A stretch of DNA of 64,000 nucleotides from Woeseiaceae bacterium (GCA_028277185.1 JANQGQ010000044.1:124001-188000); one strand, 5' to 3'. Numbered from the stretch's first letter, positions 1-9,400 are shown. Notes: generated from the sequence alone by a model not told the origin. Numbers and translations: made by a program.

Positions 1-1375
1 AGACCACGAAGCGGCTGTCCGGCGACCAGGCATAGTCCTCGATGTCGTTGAACCGCGAGGTGTCGACTTCGTTCACGCGGCCGGAGTCGACGTCGACGAT
101 GTTGAGCCGCTGGCGCTTGTCGCCGAACAGCAGCATCGTGCCGTCCGGCGACCAGACGGGCGGGAAGCGCCATACGTCGCCGTCGCGGGTGACCTGCCGC
201 GCCGCGCCCGCGCCGGCCTGGTCCCTGACCCAGATCTCGTATTCGCCGCTTGCGTCCGACAGCCAGGCGATCCGGTCGCCATCCGGGGACCAGGTCCCGT
301 CAATCTCGCGGGTGCCTGCGGTACGCGTGATGTTGCGGATCGGGCCGTTCTCAGCGGGCACCGTAAACACCTCGCCACGTGCGCTGAACGTCGCGCGCCG
401 GCCGTCCGGCGACAGGTCGGCGGCCTGAATGAACTCTGCGGCTTCGACGACGCGCGGCAGACGCCCCGGACGGTCGCCGCCGACCCGGATGTCGAGTCTT
501 GCGCTCGAGCCCGAGGCGGGGTCGTAGCGATACAGCCAGCCGCCGTTCTCGTAGACGATCGCCTCCGGCCCGGCGCTCGGCCAGAGCACGTCGAAGCGAT
601 CGTGGTCCGTGACCTGCTCGGCCGGTGCCGACGCGTCGTAGCGATACAGGTTGAGCGTGTAGTCGCGGTCCGACGTGAAGAAGATCTCGTCGCCCACCCA
701 GAGCGGCTGATTATCGGTTGCCGGGTGGTCGGTGAGTTGCTCCGCGGTGCTGGCCTCGAGGTCGTAGATCCAGACGTCCTGCGCCCGTCCACCGCGATAG
801 CGCTTCCAGGTGCGGAATTCGCGATCGATCGGCGTGTACACGATGCGGTTCCCGTCAGGCGAGTACATGCCGCCGCCCCCTTCCGGGATTTCGAGGGGCG
901 TTTCGTCGCCGCCGTTGGCGGGCACGAGGTAGTAGCGGCCCATGCGCACGCCCCAGGGCAGGCGGTTGGCGCGAACGAGGATGTGTTCGCCGTCCGGCGT
1001 CCAGTCGAGCACGCGGTAGTCGAAGCCGCCGCGCGGCGGCATGCTGCCCACGTCGTTGTACCAGGTGAGCTGCCGGGGTTCGCCGCCCTCGGTCGGCATG
1101 ACGAAGACCTGCCGCGTCCCGTTGTACTCGGCCGAAAACGCAATCCGGGAGCCGTCCGGCGAGAATTTCGGGAACAGCTCCAGACCGGCGTGCGAGGTCA
1201 GGCGCCTTGCGGTCCCGCCGGCGGTCGGGGCGACATAGATGTCTCCGGCGTACACGAACGCCACCCGGTCGCGGTGGATGTCGGGAAGCCGCAGCAGGCG
1301 GTTGTCATCGGCTTTTGCGGCAGGCAGGACGAAACTGCCGAGCAGCAACAGGCAGGCGGCGAAGCGGTAGGACAT
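1..1375 (-). CDS. tricorn-type protease, N-terminal part (cut by window start)
   Basis: The minus-strand frame read from ATG 1375 gives a signal peptide (MSYRFAACLLLLGSFVLPAAKA) and then DDNRLLRLPDIHRDRVAFVY. That is the usual N-terminus of bacterial tricorn protease homologues. PD40/WD40-like beta-propeller blades follow, with SPDG repeats such as LFPKFSPDGSRIAFSAEYNG and WTPDGEHILVRANRLPWG. Tricorn proteases are large serine peptidases whose N-terminal propeller gates peptides to C-terminal PDZ and S41-type catalytic domains. Those catalytic domains lie beyond the window start, so catalysis cannot be checked. The signal peptide suggests a periplasmic location. It is transcribed away from the neighbouring molybdenum-hydroxylase genes across a 150-bp gap. 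The alternative is another TolB/PD40 protein, but the blade sequence and the R-W-K-R-Y-R-G-G motif fit tricorn best. Confidence 0.85.
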   Translation of the reverse strand, partial: MSYRFAACLLLLGSFVLPAAKADDNRLLRLPDIHRDRVAFVYAGDIYVAPTAGGTARRLTSHAGLELFPKFSPDGSRIAFSAEYNGTRQVFVMPTEGGEPRQLTWYNDVGSMPPRGGFDYRVLDWTPDGEHILVRANRLPWGVRMGRYYLVPANGGDETPLEIPEGGGGMYSPDGNRIVYTPIDREFRTWKRYRGGRAQDVWIYDLEASTAEQLTDHPATDNQPLWVGDEIFFTSDRDYTLNLYRYDASAPAEQVTDHDRFDVLWPSAGPEAIVYENGGWLYRYDPASGSSARLDIRVGGDRPGRLPRVVEAAEFIQAADLSPDGRRATFSARGEVFTVPAENGPIRNITRTAGTREIDGTWSPDGDRIAWLSDASGEYEIWVRDQAGAGAARQVTRDGDVWRFPPVWSPDGTMLLFGDKRQRLNIVDVDSGRVNEVDTSRFNDIEDYAWSPDSRFVV

Positions 1376-1528
1376 GACGGTATCCGGCGGTTTTCGAGGC
1401 GCCGAGTGTAGCCTGGCTCGTTCCGGGCCGCGACGGCCAGATACAGCTGTCGGTCGCGGCGGGGCGGCGAAAGAACTAACCTTGTGGCGGCGACGTCGGG
1501 CGAACGTCAACGGAAACGAGGCCAGTCC

Positions 1529-2146
1529 ATGAAGCTAACGGTGAACGGTACGGATCACGAGGTCGACGTGGCGGGCGACATGCCGCTGCTGTGGGTCCTG
1601 CGCGACGAACTTCACATAACCGGCCCTAAGTACGGTTGCGGCATCGCGATGTGCGGCGCCTGCACGGTCCACGTCGACGGCCAGCCGGTGCGCGCCTGCG
1701 TGCTGCCGCTGGCCGCCGTGCAGGGCGAGGTCACTACTATCGAGGGACTCAACGATCGGGGCAGTCTCAACGGCGAGGCCACAACGATCGAGGGAACTGT
1801 CGGACCGGGAGGTCTCAAAGGTGAGGCTACAAATATCGAAGGGACTAACGGACCGGGAAGTCTCAATGACGAGGCCACAAATATCGAAGGGATCAACGAC
1901 CCAGGCACTCGGGCAAGTCTGAACGCCGTGCAGTCGGCCTGGATCGAGCACCAGGTCGCTCAGTGCGGCTATTGTCAGCCGGGCCTGATCATGACGGCCA
2001 CGGCGCTGCTGGCTGAGAATCCCGCGCCGAGCGACGCCGACATCGACCGCGCGCTTGCGGGACACCTTTGCCGCTGCGGTACGTACCCGCGCATCCGCCG
2101 CGCCATCCACGCCGCCGCGGCCAGCCTCGCCGGTGACCCGCCATGA
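1529..2146 (+). CDS. 2Fe-2S subunit of a molybdenum hydroxylase (IorA type) with an in-frame repeat insert
   Basis: This is a small electron-transfer subunit of the xanthine dehydrogenase / isoquinoline 1-oxidoreductase family. An N-terminal plant-type ferredoxin domain carries C-G-I-A-M-C-G-A-C followed by a fourth Cys in VRAC. The C-terminal helical domain carries CGYCQPG and CRCGTYPR, the second 2Fe-2S site. ATG 1529 is chosen because the protein then begins MKLTVNGTDHEVDV, the normal N-terminus; the upstream in-frame start at 1484 would add 15 non-conserved residues. Family members are about 150-160 residues; this one is 205. The surplus is a run of about four 16-residue repeats between the two cluster domains. 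The stop overlaps the start of the catalytic subunit (ATGA), so the two are translationally coupled. Confidence 0.92.
   Translation: MKLTVNGTDHEVDVAGDMPLLWVLRDELHITGPKYGCGIAMCGACTVHVDGQPVRACVLPLAAVQGEVTTIEGLNDRGSLNGEATTIEGTVGPGGLKGEATNIEGTNGPGSLNDEATNIEGINDPGTRASLNAVQSAWIEHQVAQCGYCQPGLIMTATALLAENPAPSDADIDRALAGHLCRCGTYPRIRRAIHAAAASLAGDPP
1730..1924 (+). repeat. four tandem 48-bp in-frame repeats inside the 2Fe-2S subunit gene
   Basis: Units start at 1730, 1778, 1826 and 1874. The first three are exactly 48 bp; the last is interrupted by three extra codons. Each encodes a version of A-T-x-I-E-G-x-x-x-P-G-S-L-x-x-E. The first unit grows out of the conserved TTIEGL end of the ferredoxin domain, and the last runs into the conserved SLNAVQSAWIE start of the second domain. 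The array looks like an expansion of the interdomain linker that keeps the reading frame and both cluster motifs. Confidence 0.9.
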
Positions 2147-4380
2147 GTCGCGCCGGCAGGATCACACGGCGGGCGCTGTTGATCGGTTCGGCGGCGGTCG
2201 CCGGCGGCGTCGTCTTCGGCGTGTGGCGTTACCGCTCCCCGTACGCCAATCCGCTGCTCGAGGATCTCGAAGCCGGCGAAGCGGCCCTGACGCCGTACGT
2301 CCGGATCGACCGCTCGGGGATCACGATCATCGCGCCGCGCGCCGAGATGGGGCAGGGCGTGCACACGACGCTTGCGGCACTGGTCGCCGAGGAACTCGAC
2401 GTGGAGCTCGACGACGTAAGGGTCGAGCACGGCCCGGCGTCGAGCGCGTATTTTAACGAGGCGATACTTCGGGAAGGCGTGCCCGTGGCCGCTACCGACC
2501 TGAGCGCCGGCGCGCGCCGCTATCGCGATCTCACCCGCGTGCCGGCGAAGTTTCTCGGCATGCAGGTCACCGGCGGGTCGTCCTCGGTGCCGGATGCCTG
2601 GATCAAGATGCGCAAGGCCGGTGCCGCCGCGCGCGAGGTGCTGCTCGCGGCCGCGGCGGCGAGGCTCGGCGTCGACACGGCGAGCCTCGAGACGCGCGAC
2701 GGTAGCGTTTTCGCGCCGTCCGGGGAACGCATTCCCTATACGGAGCTGGCCGCAAGCGCCGCGTCGATCGAACCGCCGAAAGACCCGCCGCTGAAACCCG
2801 CCGCCAAATGGCGGCTGCTCGGCAAATCGCAGCCCCGCGTGGACATGCGGCCGAAGTGCACGGGCACGGCCGAGTATTCGATCGACGTGCGCCTGCCGGG
2901 CATGCGCTTCGCGACGGTGCGCATGAATCCCGAGCTCGGCGGGGGGATGCGCGGTTTCGATGCCTCGGCCGCCGAGGAGATGCCGGGTGTGGAGCGCGTC
3001 GTGGGCCTCGACCGCGGTGTCGCCGTCGTGGCGAGCAATACCTGGTATGCGATGCGAGCCGCCCAGGCGATCGACGTCGACTGGGAGACGGCCGCGTATC
3101 CGCGCACGGCGGAAGCACACTTCGCGGCCGTGGAGGCTGCGTTCGACGGGTCCCGCGACAGCCGCTTCCGCGACGACGGGGATGTCGATCGTGCGTTCGT
3201 CGAGGGGGCCGATCTCGACGGCGAATACCGCGTGCCGTACCTCGCGCACGCGACCATGGAGCCGCTCAATGCACTCGCCTGGTTCCGCGACGGCAAGCTG
3301 GATATCTGGGCCGGAAATCAGATGCCGACGCAGGCCCGGAAAGATGGCGCGGCGATCGCCGGCATCGACGAGTCCGAAGTGACCGTCCACACGACGTGGA
3401 TGGGCGGCGGCTTCGGCCGCCGCGCGGAGATGGACTTCATCCAGTCAGCCGTCGCCGTGGCGGTGGCCGCCGAGGGCGTGCCCGTGTTGACGACCTGGTC
3501 GCGCGAGGAGGACATGACGCACGATGCGTACCGGCCGCTGGCGATCGCGCGCTTCCGGGCGAACGTCGCTGACGGCCGCGCCGCGGCGCTGGATCTGGAG
3601 CTTGCCGCGCCGTCGGTATTCGAGTCGCAGTTCGGCCGGATCGGCATCCCGACCATGGGCCCCGACATGTCGATCGTCCAGGCGTCCTGGGATCAGCCTT
3701 ACGCCATTCCCGACTACCGCGTAAGCGGATACCGCGCTCCCGTGATGCTGCCGGTCAGCTCCTGGCGTTCGGTCGGGGCGTCGCAGAACGGTTTCTTCCA
3801 CGAGTGCATCGTCGACGAGCTTGCCCATGCGGCGGGCCGCGATCCCCTCGATTTTCGGCTCGACATGCTCACCGACGAAGTCAGCCGTGGCGTCATCGAG
3901 GCGGTCGCGGACATGGCCGACTGGGGTGCGCCGCTGCCGGCAGGGCGGGGCAAGGGTTTGGCCTTCGTCCTGTCCTTCGGCGTGCCGACCGCGGAAGTGA
4001 TCGAAGTCGTCGACACGCCGAACGGCATTCGGATCATCAACGCCTGGGCGGCCGTCGACGTCGGCACGGCCCTCGATCCGCGCAACATCGAGGCTCAGGT
4101 TCAGTCCGGGATGATCTATGGTCTGAGCGCCGCGATCATGAGTGAGATCACGCTGCGCGACGGCCGCGTCGTGCAGAGCAACTTTCACAACTACGACGCA
4201 CTGCGAATCGGCCAATTGCCGGACATCGGCGTTCGCATTCTCGAGAACGGTCCGGAGATTCGCGGTATCGGCGAGCCCGGAACGCCGCCTGCCGCCGCGG
4301 CGCTCGCCAATGCGATCTATGCCGCGACCGGGCAGAGAATCCGTGAGCTGCCGCTCAATCGAGCGCTACGCTTCGCCTGA
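2143..4380 (+). CDS. molybdopterin-binding catalytic subunit, isoquinoline 1-oxidoreductase beta (IorB) type
   Basis: This is the large subunit of a molybdenum-cofactor hydroxylase or aldehyde dehydrogenase, paired with the 2Fe-2S subunit it overlaps by 4 bp. The N-terminus RITRRALLIGSAAVAGG is a twin-arginine signal, so the complex is probably exported folded to the periplasm. Family motifs are visible: APRAEMGQGVHTTLAALVAEEL, WMGGGFGRRAEMDF (molybdopterin contact) and, near the C-terminus, RGIGEPGTPPAAAALANAIYAATG, whose Glu is the expected catalytic base. The length of 745 residues is normal for IorB. No FAD subunit is present, as expected for the IorAB class, which passes electrons to a c-type cytochrome or similar acceptor. 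The substrate cannot be told from sequence: isoquinoline, nicotinate-like compounds and aldehydes are all possible. Confidence 0.92.
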   Translation: MSRAGRITRRALLIGSAAVAGGVVFGVWRYRSPYANPLLEDLEAGEAALTPYVRIDRSGITIIAPRAEMGQGVHTTLAALVAEELDVELDDVRVEHGPASSAYFNEAILREGVPVAATDLSAGARRYRDLTRVPAKFLGMQVTGGSSSVPDAWIKMRKAGAAAREVLLAAAAARLGVDTASLETRDGSVFAPSGERIPYTELAASAASIEPPKDPPLKPAAKWRLLGKSQPRVDMRPKCTGTAEYSIDVRLPGMRFATVRMNPELGGGMRGFDASAAEEMPGVERVVGLDRGVAVVASNTWYAMRAAQAIDVDWETAAYPRTAEAHFAAVEAAFDGSRDSRFRDDGDVDRAFVEGADLDGEYRVPYLAHATMEPLNALAWFRDGKLDIWAGNQMPTQARKDGAAIAGIDESEVTVHTTWMGGGFGRRAEMDFIQSAVAVAVAAEGVPVLTTWSREEDMTHDAYRPLAIARFRANVADGRAAALDLELAAPSVFESQFGRIGIPTMGPDMSIVQASWDQPYAIPDYRVSGYRAPVMLPVSSWRSVGASQNGFFHECIVDELAHAAGRDPLDFRLDMLTDEVSRGVIEAVADMADWGAPLPAGRGKGLAFVLSFGVPTAEVIEVVDTPNGIRIINAWAAVDVGTALDPRNIEAQVQSGMIYGLSAAIMSEITLRDGRVVQSNFHNYDALRIGQLPDIGVRILENGPEIRGIGEPGTPPAAAALANAIYAATGQRIRELPLNRALRFA

Positions 4381-4559
4381 GATCGTTCCGCTCGATGATG
4401 CTCTTAGCTATCGTCGCCGACATGGCGGTGATCGCTGTCGATACTGGCATCGCCATATCCGTTTTCGACTACTGGCCGGTGCAACTTTATGGACGCACTT
4501 CGTACACGTTCGGTAAACGACAACCGGTTGCCGTTAGCGTCGTAGCAGAAAGAGAATAC

Positions 4560-5069
4560 TCACGAGGAAACAACTGAGATCGACACCACGTGTTCAGAAA
4601 TCGCCTCGATCACGACATGTGCCGCCGTCGATCCATCGGTGTTACGACATTTATAGACAAGAATCAATCTATCGCCTTGTAGGACTTCGACCGTAGACCC
4701 GAGGGCTTCGAGAGCGTCTACTACGGTCGAGCCTGGCCTTACCCGATCACCTAAGGACGTATCATTCCTTTCCGAGACTATTGAATCAACACTGTCCCCT
4801 TTCAACGTAATGTGCATCCCCTTAAACTCAAGGGACGCGACTCGCTGCGAATCGTCCGACTCTTCTACCTCGATGCTGGCTTCGAGATCAATGTTCCGAA
4901 GTGCGGTCTGAATATCAGCGGCGCGCGAACCAATGCTAATACCCTCAATGCTACAGAGGTCGGGCCCTATTTCTGATGCTCCTTCGATGTCCCAGTCGGT
5001 TGTTTCGCCGGACTGTGCGTGGCTCGAAACCAAAATCGTCATGGCCAGGGCTGTAAGCTGAATTGCCAA
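4560..5069 (-). CDS. small secreted protein of unknown function at the end of the Rhs island
   Basis: I do not recognise this protein. Read from a TTG at 5069 it starts MAIQLTALAMTILVSSHAQSGE, a plausible signal peptide; the first ATG (5042) would leave only a short hydrophobic stretch. No good ribosome site is visible before either start. The mature part of about 150 residues is acidic and contains GISIGSRAADIQTALRNIDLEASIEVEE and VRPGSTVVDALEALGSTVEVL, which look like two similar alpha-beta units. It begins 21 bp beyond the displaced Rhs core fragment and reads in the same direction. It could be the immunity or partner gene left behind with an old toxin tip, or an unrelated periplasmic protein. 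The 5' end may have been replaced by the rearrangement. Confidence 0.55.
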   Translation of the reverse strand: MAIQLTALAMTILVSSHAQSGETTDWDIEGASEIGPDLCSIEGISIGSRAADIQTALRNIDLEASIEVEESDDSQRVASLEFKGMHITLKGDSVDSIVSERNDTSLGDRVRPGSTVVDALEALGSTVEVLQGDRLILVYKCRNTDGSTAAHVVIEAISEHVVSISVVSS

Positions 5070-5089
5070 AGTTTTTACTTGTGAGTAAA

Positions 5090-5343
5090 TAGTGATAGTC
5101 CGTTGTCAGAGAGACCGTGCCAATCCGCTGTGTCTTGGACGTCGCATTGCCGAACTTGTTGTAGGTCCAGCTCGTTTCACCTGTGCTGTCCGTGATTCGG
5201 CGTAGCCGCCCTCGGGCGTTGCTGCCGACATCGTCGTACTCGTAGACTATCGTCGCGCCGCCGTCGAGCGTTACCGTCGTCAATCGATTCAGTCTGTCGT
5301 ACGCGTACAGCGTTTGTCTGCCGCGGGCATCCAGTTTGACCTT
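5090..5343 (-). pseudogene. displaced fragment of the Rhs core (duplicate of 7873-8126)
   Basis: These 254 bp align without gaps to 7873-8126 in the intact Rhs gene. I count about 19 mismatches by eye, roughly 92-93% identity. They encode the same YD-repeat stretch (LTTVTLDGGATIVYEYDD, GRLRRITDSTGETSWTYNKFG, GTVSLTTDYHY). Homology stops abruptly at both ends. In the main gene this segment is in the middle of the core, not next to the variable tip. It therefore does not look like a standard orphan tip module but like a recombination scar. The open frame runs on into unrelated sequence and no start codon with a ribosome site is seen, so it is probably not a working gene. Confidence 0.85.
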
Positions 5344-5373
5344 CGAACTTGGGTACGGTTATGAGCCTTGCGT

Positions 5374-5934
5374 TTAGTGCCGCGGCGGGCATGAGGCCCG
5401 CAGTGGATTACATATGTCGGAATAGCGGTACCTAACCCCCCCCCTCCGGCCATAGGCCTTTTGACCAAGCTCAAAGACCTGCAGGGCCTCTTCAAGGGCC
5501 TCGTTCGTTGTGTCGAAGTCAATATGATCCAACAGGTTGATTCTTGACTTGGCAAAGTCGATCACCTCGATTAACGAACTTCGTTCGCCAGCGTTTTCTG
5601 CAAAGTAGTTAGGATTAGCTCGAAGTACCACAGCGAGCAAGTCTCCCTTGTAGTGCTCACACTCTACAAGGGGATCTGTTTCTAGCAACTTCAATGCGAT
5701 CGGAATAAGGAACTGCAACCCGATGTCTTGGCCGATCAAGAGTCGAATATCGGATACATCAAGTTCCTGGATCGCCTTTCGGCGCAACTCATGGCAACGC
5801 AGCGCGACTTCCGAAGCGTTTGGGTCAGGGGGCTCCCATCGGGCCTTTTCGAGATTCTCGATCGACTTGTGGGCTAACGCTTTAGGTAATGTCAGGCTCT
5901 TCCATATGCGCAAAGGTGCTTTACACTTCGACAA
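5374..5934 (-). CDS. CdiI-type contact-dependent inhibition immunity protein (predicted)
   Basis: The central part (LEKARWEPPDPNASEVALRC, ELRRKAIQELDVSDIRLLIG, QDIGLQFLIPIALKLLE and YKGDLLAVVLRANPNYF) fits the family annotated as contact-dependent growth inhibition immunity protein (CdiI_3-like). That family typically has LR-x-K-P, D-LR-LLIGQ, GL-x-LIPLALE and Y-x-GDLL motifs. Immunity proteins bind and neutralise a cognate toxin tip in the producer's cytoplasm. The gene overlaps the 3' end of the pentapeptide gene by 14 bp and belongs to the rhs transcript. A run of nine G residues (plus strand 5436-5444) lies near the 3' end: the present frame continues about 20 residues to 5374, while one extra G would give an immediate TAG. 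The family assignment is from memory of the motif pattern. Confidence 0.75.
   Translation of the reverse strand: MSKCKAPLRIWKSLTLPKALAHKSIENLEKARWEPPDPNASEVALRCHELRRKAIQELDVSDIRLLIGQDIGLQFLIPIALKLLETDPLVECEHYKGDLLAVVLRANPNYFAENAGERSSLIEVIDFAKSRINLLDHIDFDTTNEALEEALQVFELGQKAYGRRGGVRYRYSDICNPLRASCPPRH
5385..5401. other. short hairpin between the CdiI-like gene and the Rhs fragment
   Basis: A perfect 6-bp inverted repeat (GCGGGC / GCCCGC) encloses a 5-nt loop. It lies inside the last codons of the CdiI-like reading frame. It has no T-run, so it is a weak terminator candidate at best. Confidence 0.35.
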
Positions 5935-6469
5935 GTTTCAGTCCTCGTCGTGTAGCAAGGTCGATTTGCGAAGGAAGTACTGTCTGAGCATCGTATTCGG
6001 CGCCATCAATTCGCACGTCGTCAAATTGCGCGTCAGAAAAATTCGCTCCCAACACACTTGTTAGACACTCCATGTTATCTACCCCGATACGGGAAGACTG
6101 AATTTTTGTCTCGATGAATGACGCATGCGACAAATTGCAACCGAGAAACTCCGAGTTACGTATTTTCGAACGATCAAATTTTGCGCCAAACGCCTCGACA
6201 GCATAGAAGCTCACGCCGTCAAACATCGCATCAGAGAAGTCTGAGTCCGAAAGCGTGCCCCCGTCAAAATCCGTGTTTCGTATTGTGAGGCCTGAGGCGT
6301 CAAGCTCAGAGAAGGTGCAACAGTCGAGAATCGCGTCAGCTATTTCTCCTCCAGATAGATCCATGCCAGAAAAGTCAAAATCAGAAATACGTAGTCTACC
6401 GTCATCAGCTATGACCGATTTCTTGCTATAAGAGCCCACTACCTCACGTCCATAACGATTTCTAATCAA
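5921..6469 (-). CDS. pentapeptide-repeat protein, probable Rhs immunity
   Basis: A run of pentapeptide repeats (A/S-D/N-L/F-x-x) covers roughly residues 28-165: DFSGMDLSGGEI, DFDGGTLSDSDFSDAMFDGVSF, KIRNSEFLGCNLSHASF, LGANFSDAQFDDVRI. These repeats fold into a quadrilateral beta-helix. There is no signal peptide or membrane segment, so the protein is cytosolic. The start is only 10 bp after the rhs stop codon and the gene has the same lowered GC as the toxin tip. This is the position where the cognate immunity gene of a Rhs toxin is found. Immunity function is inferred from position; pentapeptide proteins also act as DNA mimics, but nothing here shows that directly. Confidence 0.8.
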   Translation of the reverse strand: MIRNRYGREVVGSYSKKSVIADDGRLRISDFDFSGMDLSGGEIADAILDCCTFSELDASGLTIRNTDFDGGTLSDSDFSDAMFDGVSFYAVEAFGAKFDRSKIRNSEFLGCNLSHASFIETKIQSSRIGVDNMECLTSVLGANFSDAQFDDVRIDGAEYDAQTVLPSQIDLATRRGLKLVEV

Positions 6470-6479
6470 CAGATCATCC

Positions 6480-9400
6480 TCAGCACATCTGACGGCATTC
6501 TTTGTCGTATTCTCTTTCTCGTTTTCGAAGCTCTTGCTCGTCCTTGTTAATCAATTTTCGGTGCCCCCTTACTGACTCGCGGAGCCGTTCGGTCGGGCTC
6601 ACCCGTTCCGCAAGTTCGCGTGGATTTGATTCCAATTTCTTCCATCTTTCATCGAGCTTCCTTTGAAGGTTGTGAATCCTTCTGAGCAAGCTTTCGCAAC
6701 GCTGCCGCTGCTTCGGATCAGGCCACATATTTCGGGCGAAGTCATCCCAAGTCGGGACGACAGAGTCAGACTTTGGAATTGGCAAAACCGGATCGACTGA
6801 CTCAGCCGGTACGGGAAACGGTCGCGGTACAACTATGGGCCGCGGCAGAACGATCGTGCTGCTCAAGCCGTAGTAGTCGACATAGCCAAGCGGATTCGAA
6901 TCTACGTACGCGTACGTATTCAGCCCGCCGTCCAAACCTATGGGATCCGATTCGAGGTACCTGCCGGTGGACGGGTCGTAGGTGCGGAAGTAGTTGTAGT
7001 GCAGCGCGGTCTCCGCATCGTAGTACTGCCCGGGGAACCGGAGGTTGTAGGTAAACGAGATCAGATCCGCATCCGGATCCTCCTCTGCCGCAGTCGTGCC
7101 GAACGGCGTCGACAGCCAGTGCCAGATTTCGGTAGCGCCGTCGGAAATCACTCTCGGCGTGCCCAGATGATCCGTGTGGACATAATACGTGCTCGCCCCA
7201 TCGAGCACGGCAACTGGCGCTCCGTTGAACCAGACATGCTCCAGCACCGGTGTACCGGTCGCGTCGTACTCACCGAGCAGGTTCCCGGCCTCGTCGTACA
7301 CGAAGAGGGTAGTGACTCCGCCGCTGTCTTTCCTGACCCGCTGTCCCTGACCGTTGTGCTGATAAGTCGCCGTCACGCCCGCGTCAACGCTGACGAGCCG
7401 GCCCCGATCGTCGTAGCCGTAGCTGTGGATGCCGTCACTCGTGACGTTGCCGGCCGCATCGTAATCGTAGTCTTTGGCGACCGGCCCGGGTGCAGTATCG
7501 AGCCGGTTGGAGTACGGCAGGATAGTGTGCGTGTAGTCGCCGCTGCTCGGAATCAGCTTGCTGTAGTCGAAGCCCGGACTCGGGCGTCCGTCGTCCAGCG
7601 TAGTCAGCCGGCCGACGCTGTCGTAGCCGAGCACCCGGTTGTCGGTCAGCATCGTCTGACCCACCAGCAGGCCCCGGGTATCGTAGCTGCGGCTGTTCGG
7701 CATCGAGTTGCCCCAGGTCCACGCTCTAACCGGACCGAAGGGTTCGTACTCCGCACCGCTCAGAATGAGCTGCGTATCCACCGTCACGCTGTTTGGCAGA
7801 AACAGGTTGTATCCGTAGTGGACGACCTTCCCTGACGGCAGTCTCATCCATTCCAGTTGGCCGTTGGCGGAGTAGTGATAGTCCGTTGTCAGAGAGACCG
7901 TGCCGATCTGCTGCGTCTTGGACGTCACATCGCCGAACTTGTTGTAGGTCCAGCTCGTCTCGCCCGTGCTGTCCGTGATTCGGCGTAGCCGCCCTCGGGC
8001 GTTGCTGCCGACATCATCGTACTCGTAGACTATCGTTGCGCCGCTATCGAGCGTGACCGTCGTCAATCGGTCCAGTCTGTCGTACTCGTAAAGCGTTTGC
8101 CTGCCGCGGGCATCCAGCTTGACCTTGAGATTTCCGGCATCGTCATAGTCGAAATCGATCGCGCCGCGGTCCGGGCTGACTTCCTCGTCGAGATTCCCGA
8201 GGCCGTCGTGCGGTAGGGACGTCGTTGCGCCGTTTGGCGCTGTGACGAGGCTGACGTTGTCCTGGGTATCGAAGCCGTAGTCGGTGTCGTTCAGCAGTGC
8301 GTCGGTGATCCTGTGCGCGCGACCGAGCGCGTCGACTGTGTAGTCAGTGATCCTGGAATCGGCATCCACGATGCGATCGAGGTTACCTAGCGGATCGTAG
8401 TCAAAGTCCGTTGTTATCGAGTTACCGGAGGCCAGAGTCCCGCTGGTGACCGTATCTACAAAGCCGAAGTCATCGTAGGTAGTGGCCAGGGCATTGCGAA
8501 TCACGCCAGCGGGGTCCTTACTGTATTCCGCAGTCTGATTGCCGTGCGCATCGTACTCATAGTCGATTCTGTTCCCCAGGTTGTCCTCGACGTAGTCGAG
8601 CAAATGAGCGGATGTCCACTCATAGTCGAGGATCAAGCCATTGGGGAACGTGACCAGATCGAGTTGGCCGGCATTATCGTAGCTGTACTCGGTCACTCTG
8701 CTGGTCGCACCATCCGTCAGGGTGATCCTTGTCAGTCTGCGTCGGTTGTCGTATTCGTATTGCGTTGAGAGCCCGTTGGGATCGGTCATCCTCTTCAGGC
8801 GGCCGTCGGCATAGTACTCGTTGAAGTCGGTACGGTTACCCTCAGCATCGATGATGAACTCGAGCTGTCCGCATTTTCCGTTTCCCGTTGGGCAGGTTGG
8901 CTCATCGTAGTAGTCAAGCGTTGTGACGTCTGCGACGTCAACTCTGGGGCCGTCAATGCTGGTGACTTGACCGTAGGCGTTGTATTGATAGTTCCAGACG
9001 CGTGTCCGGTTGCCGTCTGTGGACAGGTCTTCAGTGCCTGAGCTATTGAGCGACGTGATCGTTACGCGCTGGATGTCGCCGTTCGGATAGTAGTCGTAGT
9101 CGGTAGTTCGATTGGGCTCAGTGATGACATCGGGCAACCGATACGTCGGATGCCAGGTAGTCGTGATATCGCGCTCGAGCGGATCGTTCTCGGCCTCGCG
9201 GCGCAGCGTTTCCAGATTGCGTGCGTTATACGTGCGATAGACCGTGTTGCCATTCAGGTCAGTGTGCCGCTCGACGTTTCCTCGAGCATCGTAAGTTCTT
9301 GACTCCGTACGGCTGCCGCGTGTTGAACTATCCATCCTGGAAACGCCGAGCCGCCGACTGAAAGTCGTTGACCTCGTGTATGACTCTGCGGTGCCCTGAC

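Noticed and set aside
73..1411. Long open frames (minus 73-1143, plus 602-1411) over the start of the window
   Set aside because: They are Arg/Ser- or Arg/Ala-rich translations of the tricorn gene in other frames; the frame with the signal peptide and SPDG blades is the real one.
1975..3390. 471-codon minus-strand open frame opposite the iorAB genes
   Set aside because: High-GC shadow. It has Asp/Arg/His-rich composition without domain motifs and lies opposite two well-supported overlapping genes.
4395..4577. 60-codon plus-strand open frame after iorB
   Set aside because: No ribosome site and no recognisable sequence; it ends inside the small secreted gene's 3' end. The 180-bp gap is better left without a gene.
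5374..5450. Possible integron attC-like site (RYYYAAC/GTTRRRY) near the CdiI-like gene
   Set aside because: GTTAGGT and a TAAC box are present, but the order is reversed (GTTRRRY first) and the second box does not match; there is no integrase or cassette array.
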